Of a stretch of 64,000 bases of DNA, positions 31,460 through 42,785 are shown piece by piece (position 1 is the stretch's first letter; every line of letters starts with the position of its first letter). The stretch spans positions 62,001 to 126,000 of the forward strand of contig JAWZYV010013173.1 of assembly GCA_038373885.1 (NCBI GenBank), in the 5' to 3' direction. This DNA comes from Cheiracanthium punctorium (lineage: Eukaryota; Arthropoda; Arachnida; Araneae; Cheiracanthiidae). The notes under the pieces were generated by a model. That model did no database searches. It saw nothing but the letters and a program-made list of their open reading frames with translations, and was not told the origin of the DNA. The position numbers were made by a program, and so were the translations under genes.

Positions 31460-34400
31460 GTTTGGGGGGAGGTTGGTCTGGATCGCAACACTCCATTAAT
31501 TCCCCGTTTGATCCCGCTGTGCAACCTGTAGTAAGTGTGTCGAGTTCTTTACCCATAATTGATGTTAACTTTGGCAATTTTAAGTTTCGTGCACTCATAG
31601 ATTCTGGTGCCTGTGTTAATTTAATTTCTTCTAATGTTTTTAATATTCTAATTAACTTTAAGGAATTTGATAGTTCTCACCTCTCTTTAAAGGCTCTCAC
31701 GGGTTTTGACATAGTCACCCCAAAATTAATTCAAACTGAGTTGCACATTTCTAACACCCCGTTTTCATGTAATTTTTTGGTTGCTCAGAGTTGTCTTTCT
31801 CCTAACTTTGATGTCATTTTGGGACTTGATTTTCTAAAGACTTACAAATTTCATATCGATTGTGACAACTGTATTTTATTTAATGATGATATTAGAGTGG
31901 TCTGGACGCATGAACATCCCCCGTTTTCTCTGAATGCTGTCGTGCCAAGTGCACATGATCATGTTGATCCCGATGTTGACTTTTCTCTTTTTGGCAAGTT
32001 ACCCGCTAAGATCATTTTACCCGCTTATTCTCAAAAGAGATTTTTTGTGACTATTCCAAACTGCGATCCCTCTTTCATTAATTCTACTGTAATAATTGAA
32101 CCTAATCCTGATACAAATTTAACTTCCTTTCTTGTTGCCAATGCTATTTCCACCATCAATGATAATTGTCAGTGTTTAATTCAAGTTATTAATCTTACCC
32201 ATGATTCCATTACCTTAAATAAGAATATGAAAATTGTTAATATTACCCCTATCCATTTAAATAAAGTTTCTGACGAAGTCAACTCGGTAGAACAACAAGC
32301 TGGTTCAGATGATTTTAGCCAGTGGGCTAAGGACATAGATTTATCCCATCTTGACGAATCTCAACGCAATGACATGATTGCTCTTTTGTCCAAATATAAG
32401 TCTGTTTTTTCATTAAACTCCTCCGACTTGGGCGCCTGCCCCATCATTCAACACCGTATACACCTTACAGATGACATTCCGGTTCGTTCTAAGCCCTATC
32501 GTGTCCCTTACCACCTCAAGCCTGAAATGAAGAGGCAGATTCAAACTCTCTTGGAGGCTGGCATTATCGAACCATCGACCAGCAGTTATGCTGCGCCAGT
32601 CCTTCTGGTCAAAAAAGCGGATGGATCATTTCGCCTGGTGGCCGATCTCCGTAAGCTTAATGCCAAGACCATACCAGATAATTTCCCCCTTCCGAATTTG
32701 CAAGAGATGATTGATTTTCTTTCTGGGGCTAAATTTTTCTCTTCCTTGGATTTGACGTCAGGTTTTCATCAAATGTTTATGCATCCAGACGATGCTCATC
32801 TCACGGGTATTACTACAGAGGAGGGCCTCTTTCACTTCAAACGGATGCCATTTGGCTTGCGAAACGCGAGTGCTAGTTTCCAACGATTAATGGGAGTGGT
32901 GCTGTCCGGACTATCCAATTTCCAAATCGGGGTTTATATTGATGATGTGGTTGTGGCATCAACTACCTTTGAAGATCATCTGTCTAGGCTCGAGCTCGTT
33001 TTTCAGCGTCTAACTGATGCAAACCTAAAACTTAAACCCAAAAAGTGTGCTTTGGCAAAAAGTGAAATTACGTATTTAGGACATAGAGTAACGGAGGGTA
33101 AGGTAATGCCAGATCCTAATAACATCAAATCTATTCTCAATGCTGCTGTTCCAAAAACCCGAAAACAAGTTCGCTCATTTTTAGGCCTGACTGGTTTTTA
33201 TAGAAAGTTCATCAATAATTACTCCTTAAAAGCTCTCCCTTTAACTAATTTAACTAAAGACTCTGTAAAATTTTCCTGGGGGGATCTCGAACAAGATGCC
33301 TTTGACCAACTTAAGTCGGATTTAACGAAAGAGCCTTGCTTAAAATTACCAGATTTCAATAAGCCCTTTTCTATCTGTACTGACGCGAGCAAGTTCGCCA
33401 TGGGCGCTGTGCTCACACAAGAGGATGAAGCCGGTTTTCCGCACCCAGTCTGTTTTGCTTCCAAAAAATTTTCGGCCGCTGAAATAAATTATTCTGTTGT
33501 GGAGAAGGAAGCCCTTGCCGTGGTTTTTGGTATTAATCAATTTAAACAGTATATTTATGGCACTCATGTAACTATTTTTTCTGACCAACAGTCACTTTCG
33601 CAACTTTTTAAATTGAAGGATCCCACCTCTCGCATAGCTCGTTGGATTATGACGTTACAACAATATGACTATACTATTGTACACAAACCTGGACGGTTAA
33701 ATTTAATGGCAGACTTTCTTTCTAGAGAAGTTAACGTTGTTGATAATGTTCCATTTAAGTGTGAAATTTTACCTTTGCCTAACCAGGACTTAATTAAATT
33801 ACAACAGGAAGACTCTTTTTGCCAAAAGATGGCGAGTAATATTTCGCAAGATCCTTTTTTCATTCATAAGTCAAATAAATTTTTTTTTCAACAAAATATT
33901 CTTGTTTGCCAATCTACTGATGCAAATTTTTCCAATATTCGACTTGTTGTCCCTCACTCTCTTGTTCAGAAAGTTCTTCAAGCCTGCCATGACAACAGAA
34001 CTGTTGCACATCCAGGTCTTTCTCGAACATTGCATCGGGTTAGGCAAAATTTTTTTTGGGTAGGTCTGTACCGTAATGTAAAGAATTATGTGATGTCTTG
34101 CCATTCTTGTTTACAAAGACGTGGTTTCAAAAAAGGTCAAAAGGCTCCCATCCAGGAGATCCCCACTGTTGATAGACCTTTCCAGAAGTGTGCGATTGAT
34201 GCGGTTGGTCCCTTCATTACCTCTAAACATGGGAACAAATTTTTAATTGTAATTACAGATTATTTTACTAGATTTCCAGAAGCTTACCCTGTTAAAGACA
34301 TACAAAGTGCCACTGTAGCTAGGGTTTTGGTGGACTTTATTTCGAGACATGGCATTATGGAGGTGCTGTACTCAGACAGGGGGTCCAATTTTCTGTCGCA

Positions 34401-35412
34401 GGCAATGGAGGAAGTCTATAAGGTCTTAGGAATCAAGAAAATGCACACGGTGGCCTATAATCCGCAAGGCAACGGGGTCGTTGAACGGTTGAACAAGGTT
34501 TTAGTAGACTCTTTAAGTCATTTGGTTAGTGAAACTCAGGAGGATTGGTGCGAACAGGTGCCTTTTGCTTTGCTGGCCTTTCGCACTGCCTACCACAGAA
34601 CTATTCAAAACACTCCTGCTTTTCTCACCTATGGTAGAGATCTGGTGTTGCCTTATGACCTGATTTTTTCATCAAAATTCAGGACATATGCCGACACTAG
34701 ATCCTATGCTCAGGAAATTGTCACCAATCTCCAGAACACTTTTCCATTAATTAAAGATCGCCTTGAAGTTGCCTCTCATAACCAAGCTAACTCTGCTCCT
34801 ACAAAATTTAACTTAAAAGACATTAAAGTTGGTGACACTGTCTTCTTACACACACCTGCACATAAACCTAATTTGTCGAAAAAGCTTTGTAAATTTAATA
34901 AGGGTCCCTATCGCGTTTTAAAGCAATGTTCTCCTGTTTTATTTTTGATTTCTCTTTTAACTAACCCTTCAGATGTTCAAAAGGTACATGTCAATAGAAT
35001 TTTTAAAGTTGTTGATAGAGATGTTTTTCCTACTAGTAATAACAACTTGCCACACACTCCTGAGTCTGTTTTACCTGAGTCTACCCCTTCGTCTTCAACT
35101 GAGGATTGGGAAGCGAAGATGTTGAAAGAGTACCCAAACCCCTTTCTTCCTTATGATCCCACTTGGGATGACAGTTTTGGTAGTTTTCAAGTTTCTCCTA
35201 TGCCGCCTGTTGTAGCCCTGTCTGATGCAGAACCTGTTACTGATTTTTTTAGAGATACTGTTGTGTCCCCTGTTTCCTTTTTAAGTTCAAATGGTGATGA
35301 TATTGATGCCGCAACCCCATCTTCGATTTCTCCAGGCCTGTCTAGCTCCACTAGTAGTCATGGGTATAATCTTAGGCCACGTGATCAATTTGGCTTTGTA
35401 ATTAAAAAGTAG
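31456..35412 (+). CDS. pol polyprotein (protease, RT, RNase H, integrase) of the Ty3/gypsy element
   Basis: About 1318 codons to TAG 35410-35412 with no break, expressed by -1 frameshifting from gag; there is no ATG near the start. Residues are counted from the start. Aspartic protease: ALIDSGACVNLIS at about 48. Reverse transcriptase about 340-520: LVADLRKLN, SSLDLTSGFHQ, MPFGLRNA and catalytic VYIDDVV near 493. RNase H: CTDASKFAMGAVLTQ near 640. Integrase: HHCC zinc-binding motif (about 842-890), then the core with IDAVGP, YSDRGSNF and a Glu exactly 35 residues after the second Asp (DD35E). A GPY-type segment (FNKGPYRVL) follows near 1150. The C-terminal about 130 residues are Ser/Pro-rich. 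All catalytic residues are present, so it is probably active. Confidence 0.97.
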   Translation, partial: LSLGGGWSGSQHSINSPFDPAVQPVVSVSSSLPIIDVNFGNFKFRALIDSGACVNLISSNVFNILINFKEFDSSHLSLKALTGFDIVTPKLIQTELHISNTPFSCNFLVAQSCLSPNFDVILGLDFLKTYKFHIDCDNCILFNDDIRVVWTHEHPPFSLNAVVPSAHDHVDPDVDFSLFGKLPAKIILPAYSQKRFFVTIPNCDPSFINSTVIIEPNPDTNLTSFLVANAISTINDNCQCLIQVINLTHDSITLNKNMKIVNITPIHLNKVSDEVNSVEQQAGSDDFSQWAKDIDLSHLDESQRNDMIALLSKYKSVFSLNSSDLGACPIIQHRIHLTDDIPVRSKPYRVPYHLKPEMKRQIQTLLEAGIIEPSTSSYAAPVLLVKKADGSFRLVADLRKLNAKTIPDNFPLPNLQEMIDFLSGAKFFSSLDLTSGFHQMFMHPDDAHLTGITTEEGLFHFKRMPFGLRNASASFQRLMGVVLSGLSNFQIGVYIDDVVVASTTFEDHLSRLELVFQRLTDANLKLKPKKCALAKSEITYLGHRVTEGKVMPDPNNIKSILNAAVPKTRKQVRSFLGLTGFYRKFINNYSLKALPLTNLTKDSVKFSWGDLEQDAFDQLKSDLTKEPCLKLPDFNKPFSICTDASKFAMGAVLTQEDEAGFPHPVCFASKKFSAAEINYSVVEKEALAVVFGINQFKQYIYGTHVTIFSDQQSLSQLFKLKDPTSRIARWIMTLQQYDYTIVHKPGRLNLMADFLSREVNVVDNVPFKCEILPLPNQDLIKLQQEDSFCQKMASNISQDPFFIHKSNKFFFQQNILVCQSTDANFSNIRLVVPHSLVQKVLQACHDNRTVAHPGLSRTLHRVRQNFFWVGLYRNVKNYVMSCHSCLQRRGFKKGQKAPIQEIPTVDRPFQKCAIDAVGPFITSKHGNKFLIVITDYFTRFPEAYPVKDIQSATVARVLVDFISRHGIMEVLYSDRGSNFLSQAMEEVYKVLGIKKMHTVAYNPQGNGVVERLNKVLVDSLSHLVSETQEDWCEQVPFALLAFRTAYHRTIQNTPAFLTYGRDLVLPYDLIFSSKFRTYADTRSYAQEIVTNLQNTFPLIKDRLEVASHNQANSAPTKFNLKDIKVGDTVFLHTPAHKPNLSKKLCKFNKGPYRVLKQCSPVLFLISLLTNPSDVQKVHVNRIFKVVDRDVFPTSNNNLPHTPESVLPESTPSSSTEDWEAKMLKEYPNPFLPYDPTWDDSFGSFQVSPMPPVVALSDAEPVTDFFRDTVVSPVSFLSSNGDDIDAATPSSISPGLSSSTSSHGYNLRPRDQFGFVIKK

Positions 35413-37054
35413 TGCTGGGTCTTTTATTTGCGAATCATTTTTTCCTTTTTGAATTTAGGTGTCATTTTAGTATTGTATTTTTTTTTTAGTGTTTGCATTT
35501 GTGTTTACCTTTTTCGTTTACTTTTAGTTTCTTGTGGGTGGGTTGTTTTGTTTACTTGTTTGTTGGTATCAATCAAATTTTACCTGCACAATCTGTGTTA
35601 TATGTTGTTACATTTTTATACAAGTTCCTATTGAAGTAAATATTTTGTTTTGGTTTGATGATTTTGTGTAAGTGTTATAATCTGATGTAGTACCCTTTTG
35701 GTAGTACAAATTGTGTATGGCTAAGGGCCATTGCAATAATTCATGTGATATATTTTTTTTTTTACCTTTTATTACTGTCTAACCACATGAAAGTTTTCGT
35801 AAAATACTTTTACCTGATTATGTCAAACAAAAACTTGTACTGGAATTGTCAAATCAGTGCAGAGATTTCTGGGTTCAAACTTTTGTTCTCTCTGTAATGG
35901 CTTGAGGAAAATTTTAAAGTTGTTAACTTTGCTGGTGTAGACAATCCCAGGGCCTTTATCTAAGAAACTTAGGGTTCAAAATTTTTTTTTCTCACTTTGT
36001 TTACAATAAGTAATTCCTTTTGTTACTACCAACCTTCTGGTTACCTTTTGTTATATGGGGGGGGTGTTTGCTTTAAGTTATTCATGCTGGTTTGGGCTGT
36101 TTTCTTAAAATTACCTTGTTTTGTTTTGTTTTCCTCTTTGGAGAAAATGATTAGTGTCCAGATGTGTTTCTAGAGCCTTCTTGGTCACTTGAATTAACCT
36201 CCATGTTTGGTGGTAATTGATCTTGGGTCACAATTGGGCTGGTGTTTAGCCTGTTGTACTCAGACCAATTGCTGCTGGATGTGAGGTTATTCAGGGATCA
36301 TTTATCTCCTGTCTCCTAATGTTTTTACCAACTTAACCTCTAAATTAATGCATTAATTGGGTTTTTTTTCATTCTCTACAAATTTGGGATTGTCATGCCC
36401 CTGTCAAAATTTTTTTTTCTCACCATTTCTTTGAAAGGGGGGTGGTTCAACATCCTAGGTACTTGTCCGCCCTTGCCTGCTAGTGGTCTTGTATTCAATA
36501 CATGACACTGACTAGCCTTTTATTTACTTTTGGAAATCTCTGAACTGATTTTTACCCACGCTTGTGACAACAAACTCCACGTAGTGACTACTTATACGAG
36601 GACTTTACAAAATTTTGCTACTGACCACTTCCTTGGACTCTAAATCATCATGGTCAGTATTGCGTATTACCCTTTTGTACCAAAGATTTTTTACCTTTTT
36701 GTCTTCGTTTAATGTTGTTCTGTCATGTTTTATATGTCGTACTACATATATACTGTATGTTTTTGTTGTGAAGGAATGTGCAGGTAAAACTTTGCCTTTT
36801 GATTGATTTTTTCTTTATGGAATATGTAGGTATAGGGTTGAAATTTTTTTTTTATGTGTCCTGACTTGGGACACGGGTTCTTGATGTTTATTTGAGGTAT
36901 TTTGCATTATGCAAATTTTTTTTTTCTGGCTGCCATGGCTGGTCTTCCCCAGGTTTAGTTGTCAAAATGGTATTATACGCTGCTTCTCAAGACATTTCAC
37001 CAGTGTGTTCCTGGCTTCTCAACGAAAAATTTTTTACTTCGTAAAAAATTTTTT
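35413..37054 (+). other. Non-coding 1.64-kb internal segment between pol and the 3' LTR
   Basis: A T-rich plus strand with no frame above about 70 codons. The hydrophobic frame at 35428-35634 lacks any envelope-like feature such as a signal peptide, Cys pattern or furin site. Most Ty3/gypsy elements without env have a much shorter gap here. Confidence 0.7.
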
Positions 37055-37070
37055 GGGGGAGAAGGAAGGA
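37055..37070 (+). promoter_or_regulatory. Polypurine tract
   Basis: GGGGGAGAAGGAAGGA, all purine, lies 5 bp before the 3' LTR and would prime plus-strand DNA synthesis. An inverted repeat of AAAAAATTTTTTACTTCG/CGTAAAAAATTTTTT just upstream (37025-37054) could fold next to it. Confidence 0.85.
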
Positions 37071-37075
37071 TAATA

Positions 37076-39283
37076 TGTTGTATTGTTTTGGGGGGATAAT
37101 GTTTTTTACAAATCAAAAGCAGTAATTTTTTTATTTTAATTGTTTTAACCATTAATTATTTATTTTCTTAATACTTGTAATTAACTTGGAAGTTTAATTT
37201 AAATACCTTTTGTCAGGAGATATAATGGTCTGGATGACTCTTCTTCTATAACTCAATAGCTAACTTCTTTTAAATTACTACTAATTATCTTTTTTTGTTG
37301 GGATCTTTTTTTTAAATAATTACCTTTTCTTTAAATTATTTCTGCCTTTGTTTGCCCGGTCTCCGGAGGTGTAATTTTAATTATCAGGTAAATTCTGTCG
37401 ATTTTCTGCTGACTATTAAGTTTCCCTCTCTCTTCAATAGCCTAACTCATTTCTTGCAATATCTCTTGTTCATGTCCAGTTTTTAATTAGTTTTACTCTC
37501 TTCTAATTTTAATTTTTATTCCAAATTTTACCCAGGGTTGTCTCGGACGATTAGCTATCTCCCGCTAAAATTTTAGGAAATTTAATAACGTTTTTTAAGG
37601 CCCTTATGATCAATTAAGTTTTTTTCCCCATTTCAAGATGGCCGTTCTTGCCTGCGTTTCTTCTCGGCCAAGTTGGTTTCTTTCCCGCGTGCTGTGGTTG
37701 CTGGCCGCCATTTTCTTATTTTCTCGCTTCCTTCCCCCGTCGATCGAATGTTCTCGAAGTTTCCCGGCTGAGATGGCGCGCTCTGATTGGTCCCCGCGGC
37801 CGGGTCTCTTCGAAGCTCCTCAAGCTGGGGGCGAAAAGCGCGATTCTAAGAGCTGGTGAGGTGCGGAAAGGACGTGTGCTTGGACGGTTTTTTTTATTTT
37901 TCATCGGCGTTTTAGGGGTCTAGCTCGGCTCATCCATTGGTCTAGCAACAAGCTAAGAATGTGAAGAATAAGTCGGTAGGCCAGAGGGCCTGATGAAATA
38001 TTCGAATCACCAGATCAGCAGATTTTATTTTAACAAATGACAAAAATTCCGTTAATCGTTTGTTGTGGAGAGCGAGCGGACCCCCCCAGATGCAGAATGA
38101 CGCGCAGCTAGCGCCTTCACCATTTTTTTTTGGATCAGCGAGTGTCCCCTGCCCGGCCAGCCATGATCGAGTCAACTCAGCCACATCGGGAGATGACTGA
38201 ATGCCCTGCCGAATGAGGTCCTCGGGAAAATCTAGCACCAGTAGCTGAATCCCGGTAAGATCGTTGCCTTTTATTTCCATCTGCAAGGATCCGGCCCACC
38301 CAGGAAGTCGTTTCACTATTCACCTAGCCACCATATTCACTACCGAATGAAGATCCCCAGAATTTTATTAATTTTTCATCTTTGAAAGAAAGGGGGGGAA
38401 TTGAAGACAACTGTAAAAATGCTAAATTTCTTTTTTTAACTTTGTGTGCCATTCTAATGTATTACTTCCAGTAACAATGTCTAAATCTTTTTTTTTTTGT
38501 TAAAATCATAATTGTGGATGCCATGTTGATTTCTGGTTTGGCCTAAGCTAATCTCTGTAATTGTTTGAGTTTTCTGCACATCAATGTATTTTGCTGCACC
38601 CTTTGGTGTAAAAATTGCTAAGTTCCCTTTTTGGGGTTTCATGTTTCTGTTAAGGATTTTGTCCGGGATTTTCATCAGATGCCTTGTATGGCTTGGGGAA
38701 GGTGGGGACTCGTTTGCCCCAAAAAAAAAAAAAAAAAAATTCTTTTTTTTTTCTTTTTTGATAGGATAAATTTTTTTTTTATATTTCTTTTTTTTTTTGC
38801 TGCAGCAGAGCCTTTTAACTTAAGTACTTGGATCCAATCGAGCTACTTTTGTCATGACAATTTTATTTAAGCATTTCCTTTTTCTTTTTTTTGTTTAATT
38901 CACAAGGGCTAATAATGGGAAATTAAAGCACTCTTATATTTTTTTTTGTTTATTTGAGCATAACTATCGCATGCTGTGATACCCCTGTACTGTGTTTTAC
39001 TTTTATTTCAAAACTCTGATGTCGAGAGGCCACTAGCTGTTTACCCCTGTTATTTGTTAAATAAAATTTGTGATTTGGTGATCAAATACGATGTCTCTGT
39101 GTTTATTTTACCACTTTTCTAACACACACTTCAGGCAAGGCTGAGATCATTGGGTTATTTTCTACACTATCGGACACAACGCATGGTAAAATCTTAATTC
39201 TGATTTGGAAACTTGCTCAATTTAAAATCAAATTTTTTTTAACTAAACTAAACTTTCACGGCAGTAGTAAGTAGAATACTACA
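37076..39283 (+). repeat. 3' LTR of the Ty3/gypsy element
   Basis: Nearly identical to the 5' LTR over its first about 1.87 kb. The stretch 38955-39025 and the following about 250 bp differ from the 5' LTR at many positions. Confidence 0.95.
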
Positions 39284-39287
39284 AGTT

Positions 39288-39692
39288 ATGCGTGATCATA
39301 CATAAAAAATATATATATATGCGTCAACTTGAGAACCTCCTCCATTTTTCGTCGGTTAAAAAGTGCTCTAATTAAGACAAGGATCTACTCAGAGGAGTTT
39401 TTGAATGATTTTTTATGTTTGTAGCAAATGTTTAATTATTAATAACAGATGCATTACTATGTATTTGACAAATTTTATTTCAGTATGTAACATTATAAAA
39501 ACAATATATAGCACTGTAAGCAGATACATAGATAAATGGAAATGCATATTTTTATTGTAAATAACCTTTTTGCATGTTTGAAAAGGTTATTAATTTATTC
39601 ATTGATTGTTGCAAGCGTAAGTGAAAAACAATGCTATTTATGCCACACACTTTTCAGGATTTTTCAGCGTTTTGTATTATAGTAGTACTTAC
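39288..39692. other. AT-rich start of THAP intron 2, no other feature seen
   Basis: Lies between the LTR element and exon 2. No coding signal on either strand. Confidence 0.4.
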
Positions 39693-39943
39693 TTTCATCA
39701 GAAGAAGGGCAGAGATCCTGTTGGGGAGACTTCCACCATTCATTTTTTCTCTTAAAATGACCTGGAAAATTAAATATTGTTGGCACAGCTGTAGGCTTTA
39801 ACCAAGTCCCTCCGAATTTCGATGTGTCATAACAGTCATCTGTAAAATGTTTCGAACAAATTTTGCTAAAGGGAGAGGGTGTGAAATCTTTTCGCCGGAG
39901 TTGTATCGTCCATAGCTTTCGCCTTGTCTCATCTTTGGGAAAA
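39693..39943 (-). CDS. THAP gene exon 2 (most of the THAP zinc finger)
   Basis: Minus-strand internal exon of 251 nt. A strong acceptor (T-rich tract then GCATAG at 39949-39944) and a consensus donor (A|GTAAGT at 39693-39687) bound it. It encodes FPKDETRRKLW, RRKDFTPS, ICSKHFTDDC and LKPTAVPTIF, which are the HxFP, Trp, CX2H and AVPTIF elements of the C2CH THAP DNA-binding domain. The first Cys pair is in exon 1. Joined to either first exon it gives an intact THAP domain of about 80 residues, followed by a basic/acidic linker. THAP proteins bind DNA through this finger and act as transcription regulators. Exon 1 length (71 nt) and split phase match, as I recall, those of vertebrate THAP1, so the model is THAP1-like. 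The first Met visible in this exon's frame is intronic and is not a start. Confidence 0.9.
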
Positions 39944-40667
39944 CTATGCATAAAATAAAAAAAAAAATGGAACTGCTTTAATACAACCTACTTAAAGTAC
40001 TCTGTTAGGGATGGTAAAAGAAAGAAAACAGTGATCCAAGTTTAAATGAAGAAAATAAAAATAAATATAAATTGGGCAAGAACTGAATGTGTTCTATTTT
40101 GTTTGTTTTGAGATGGGCAGGACATGTCAATAAATTTGTGTCATCTGAGTAAATTTTTACAAATTGAAGAACATACAGGATTTATGTGCATGCATATAGA
40201 TGGTAAGGGATTGATTGTTACCATCTAATCTTAAATTTGGATAGTAATTATGTATATGCAGGGATCGCAAATATGGTATTTTCGGAAAAAGAAATATTAA
40301 ATATTTTCAATAGGAAAGTTAACAATTCTGCTGATAAATATTTTCAGGAATGGTATTAAACATTGGAAAAAAAACATTTTTTTATTTGCTATTAAAAATT
40401 CATTACATTTTAGAACAAATTACTTTATCGAATAAATATCATCAAATAGCATGGGGAACAGGCTAATCAAATACATTTTACTGTCTTAATGAAAATGCAA
40501 AGTATAAGACTCATTGTACCATGTTAAGGTGGCAATTTCTCAAAAAAATTATTCATTTAGCTTTGAATTTACTAGACAGATTTACAAAAAGAGTTTCATC
40601 AAATTTTAAAGATACTAAAAGTGCTCCATCCGAGAAAAAGTTTGAGAAATTTTGCTCTAACTTAATA
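39944..40667. other. AT-rich intron 1 sequence, no feature seen
   Basis: No repeat partner or coding signal recognised. Confidence 0.4.
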
Positions 40668-41434
40668 CAGTAGGCGCCGGTTAATGTAATTACTTTGGAA
40701 CAGATGTTATTTGATAACAATAAACGAAAAGTATAAGGAAACACAAAAATTTAATTTTATTGCGTACTAAGTAACATTTATTTGTGCAGGTACAAATTTA
40801 AGTAAAGGTTAATTCAAACGGTATGTTAAATAAATCGTTAAATTCAATTATTGTTCAAGCTACCGGAACGACCAGATTTAAAAAAAGTTCTACAAAAAAG
40901 CTGCGATAGCATATATAGATAAACTAATTACAATTTAACAGGAGTGTCCAGGAATAATTAGAAAGTCTTCTATGTCTGCCGCACTTTTTGTCTCAGCAAA
41001 TTATTGATAAAACTTTCATACCTGTACTTTTCTTGAAAGTCCTCAGCAGTGATTCTGTGCTGCACCCCAAGTCTCAAGACATGGAGCGCCTCTCTCATTT
41101 CAGTAGCAAATAAGGAGACACAGCGGAACCTGCTTTTCCAGTCTACGAAAGGTTACGTGGCTTTGAATGAGTCAGTAGTGGAAACTGAATGAAGGTAAGG
41201 AAATCGCCTCATGCCCAAACTTGAAATTATTTCATTGGCCAACAAAAGGCATCCACTCTTAGTTACAGGGTGGGGGGGAAGAGATCGAAAATGGTAGGCA
41301 AAACTGATAACAATAAACGAAAGATTTCATTACAAAAACCAATATTTTTAGCATATGCGTTTGGGACTTTATTATTCTGATAGTATTAAACGAATGATAA
41401 CATTATCCGCAATAACATTACGAAGCACCTACAA
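40668..41434 (-). mobile_element. pogo/Tigger-type relic, 767 bp, TA target
   Basis: The left end CAGTAGGCGCCGGTTAATGT and the reverse complement of the right end (TTGTAGGTGCTTCGTAATGT) are diverged inverted repeats. TA flanks both sides (40666-40667 and 41435-41436). CAGT...GGTTAATGTAA is a pogo/Tigger-style terminus. It retains only the end of a transposase gene on the minus strand. Confidence 0.65.
40970..41152 (-). pseudogene. C-terminal remnant of a Tigger-like transposase
   Basis: About 60 residues in one frame, including MREALHVLRLGVQHRI and EDFQEKYRYESFI. The frame ends in NLLRQKVRQT and a stop, where pogo/Tigger proteins typically end with a KQTKITDFF-like tail. It lies inside the element with Tigger-like ends, which supports the call. 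The catalytic DDE region is absent. An AG|GTATGA donor-like site within it is considered fortuitous. Confidence 0.45.
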
Positions 41435-41719
41435 TAGTTTCCCACCAAAGTACAATTCAACTTAGAAAAATTCATCGTCAGCCAAGAAAAGGGGTCTCAC
41501 GTAGAATATTCCTACTTGTAAGTAAAAGGGTTTGCTTGGTAACATTAGGATTACAACAAGATACCCGTTTTGTTTTAGAGCTGGAAGCATCAACAGAAAT
41601 GCAAACATTATCAAGAGATTTCATTACCATTATTTTGGCAATAAATACAGTTGGACCTAAATATAAGGCCACCCCTCAGGACTTTGTGAAAGTAACCTTA
41701 CAAGTGGGCTGACCTTATA

Positions 41720-42292
41720 CAGTCAAACCTCGCTATAGTGAACCCCTGCAGACCCAATAAATAGTTCACGAATGCAAGGTTCACTATATCCAAACATGTT
41801 AAAATATTGCTTTTTCTTCTTAGAATTTGATGGCAGTTTTGTTAGAAACATTTACTGGTATAATGCATGATTTACTAATAAATAAATTATAAATTATTAT
41901 TAATAAATTATTAAATAGACAACAATACAAAATTAAAAAGAATAATTTTAAATACTCACGTTTATTTTTACACTTGTGCAAATAATTAGTTATTTTTTAT
42001 TGTATACATTTCAATTTTAAGTAAAGTTCATCAATTTTCTTATCAGCGATCAAGAAACAGTCCATAGTTTTTTGTCTACATTTTCCGTTGAAAAAATGCA
42101 TTTAGAATATTTGAAGCAGCTTTCACTTCAGTGATCGAGGATGCTAACAATACACTTTCTTCGTCTGAAGGTGAGGAAGCTTCATTGTCATCAGTATTTT
42201 TTTGCTTTACTTCGGCTACGATATCATCAGTAGGAATATCTGAAGTACATACCTCATTATCACACGTTCAAAGTGTTCAATTTCATCTAGGG
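41720..42292 (-). mobile_element. Second pogo/Tigger relic (one end only) with transposase tail
   Basis: The terminus CAGTCAAACCTCGCTATAGT at 41720, preceded by TA, is typical of Tigger elements. On the minus strand at 42076-42290 a broken frame encodes LDEIEHFERV, then after a frameshift EVCTSDIPTDDIVAEVKQ, an acidic run (SSPSDEES) and a stop. This is the layout of a Tigger transposase C-terminus. The other end is missing beyond 42292. Confidence 0.7.
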
Positions 42293-42294
42293 AT

Positions 42295-42375
42295 GTAACG
42301 GATATTGATTTTGCCGGATACCGGATATCCGAAGCTCCTTTGGTTGTACCAGATACGGATATCCGGCACTAAATG
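42295..42375. repeat. GGATATCCG palindromic repeat cluster
   Basis: GGATACCGGATATCCG and GATACGGATATCCGG lie 40 bp apart with inverted sub-motifs. This may be the end of an unidentified element that truncates the neighbouring Tigger relic. Confidence 0.5.
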
Positions 42376-42654
42376 TGTATAGTTATTCAGTGTGTTTTTC
42401 ATTTTTTTTATGACATCGGAACAATAAATTGTAAGCATGTTTAACAGATCATTTAGGTATTTTTTAATAATTGACAAAAACTAAATATCTTTACATATAT
42501 GTGCATAAAAAATGTTACTTAAAATGTAAACAGTTAAAATATTCTTTTTATGTATACAGTGCTGGCAGAAGGAAATAAATTTAACCATGGCCCATTTATT
42601 AAAATACCTGTAATTGTAAATTATTTTCACAAAGAAATGCATACTTTTTTTAAT

Positions 42655-42785
42655 TTAAGAATAAGATATCTATTACTTTTTATTTATTTATTTAAGAATA
42701 AGATAACTATTACTTTTTTTTATTTATTTAAGAATAAGATAACTATTACTTTTTTTTATTTAAGAATAATATATTTATTTTGGCA
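42655..42785. repeat. Short tandem repeat, unit about 42 bp, 3 copies
   Basis: The unit TTTAAGAATAAGAT(A/AA)CTATTACTTTTT plus TTTATTTA is repeated at about 42653, 42697 and 42739, with decay in the last copy. Confidence 0.8.

Larger units (their letters stand above)
28109..39283 (+). mobile_element. Complete Ty3/gypsy LTR retrotransposon, 11.2 kb
   Basis: Two LTRs of 2207 and 2208 bp start TGTTGT and end CTACA. They enclose a primer-binding site, gag, pol and a polypurine tract. AGTT flanks both sides (28105-28108 and 39284-39287) as a 4-bp target duplication. Domain order PR-RT-RH-IN identifies Ty3/gypsy. No env is recognised. Intact genes and near-identical LTRs indicate a recent insertion into intron 2 of the THAP gene, antisense to it and about 410 bp downstream of exon 2. 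Confidence 0.97.

Noticed and set aside
35428..35634. Hydrophobic 68-codon frame after pol as a possible env
   Set aside because: No signal peptide, cysteine pattern or fusion/cleavage features; hydrophobicity follows from T-rich DNA.
39944..39951. Met of the exon 2 frame as a start codon
   Set aside because: It lies upstream of a clear splice acceptor and would truncate the THAP zinc finger, losing the CX4C pair.
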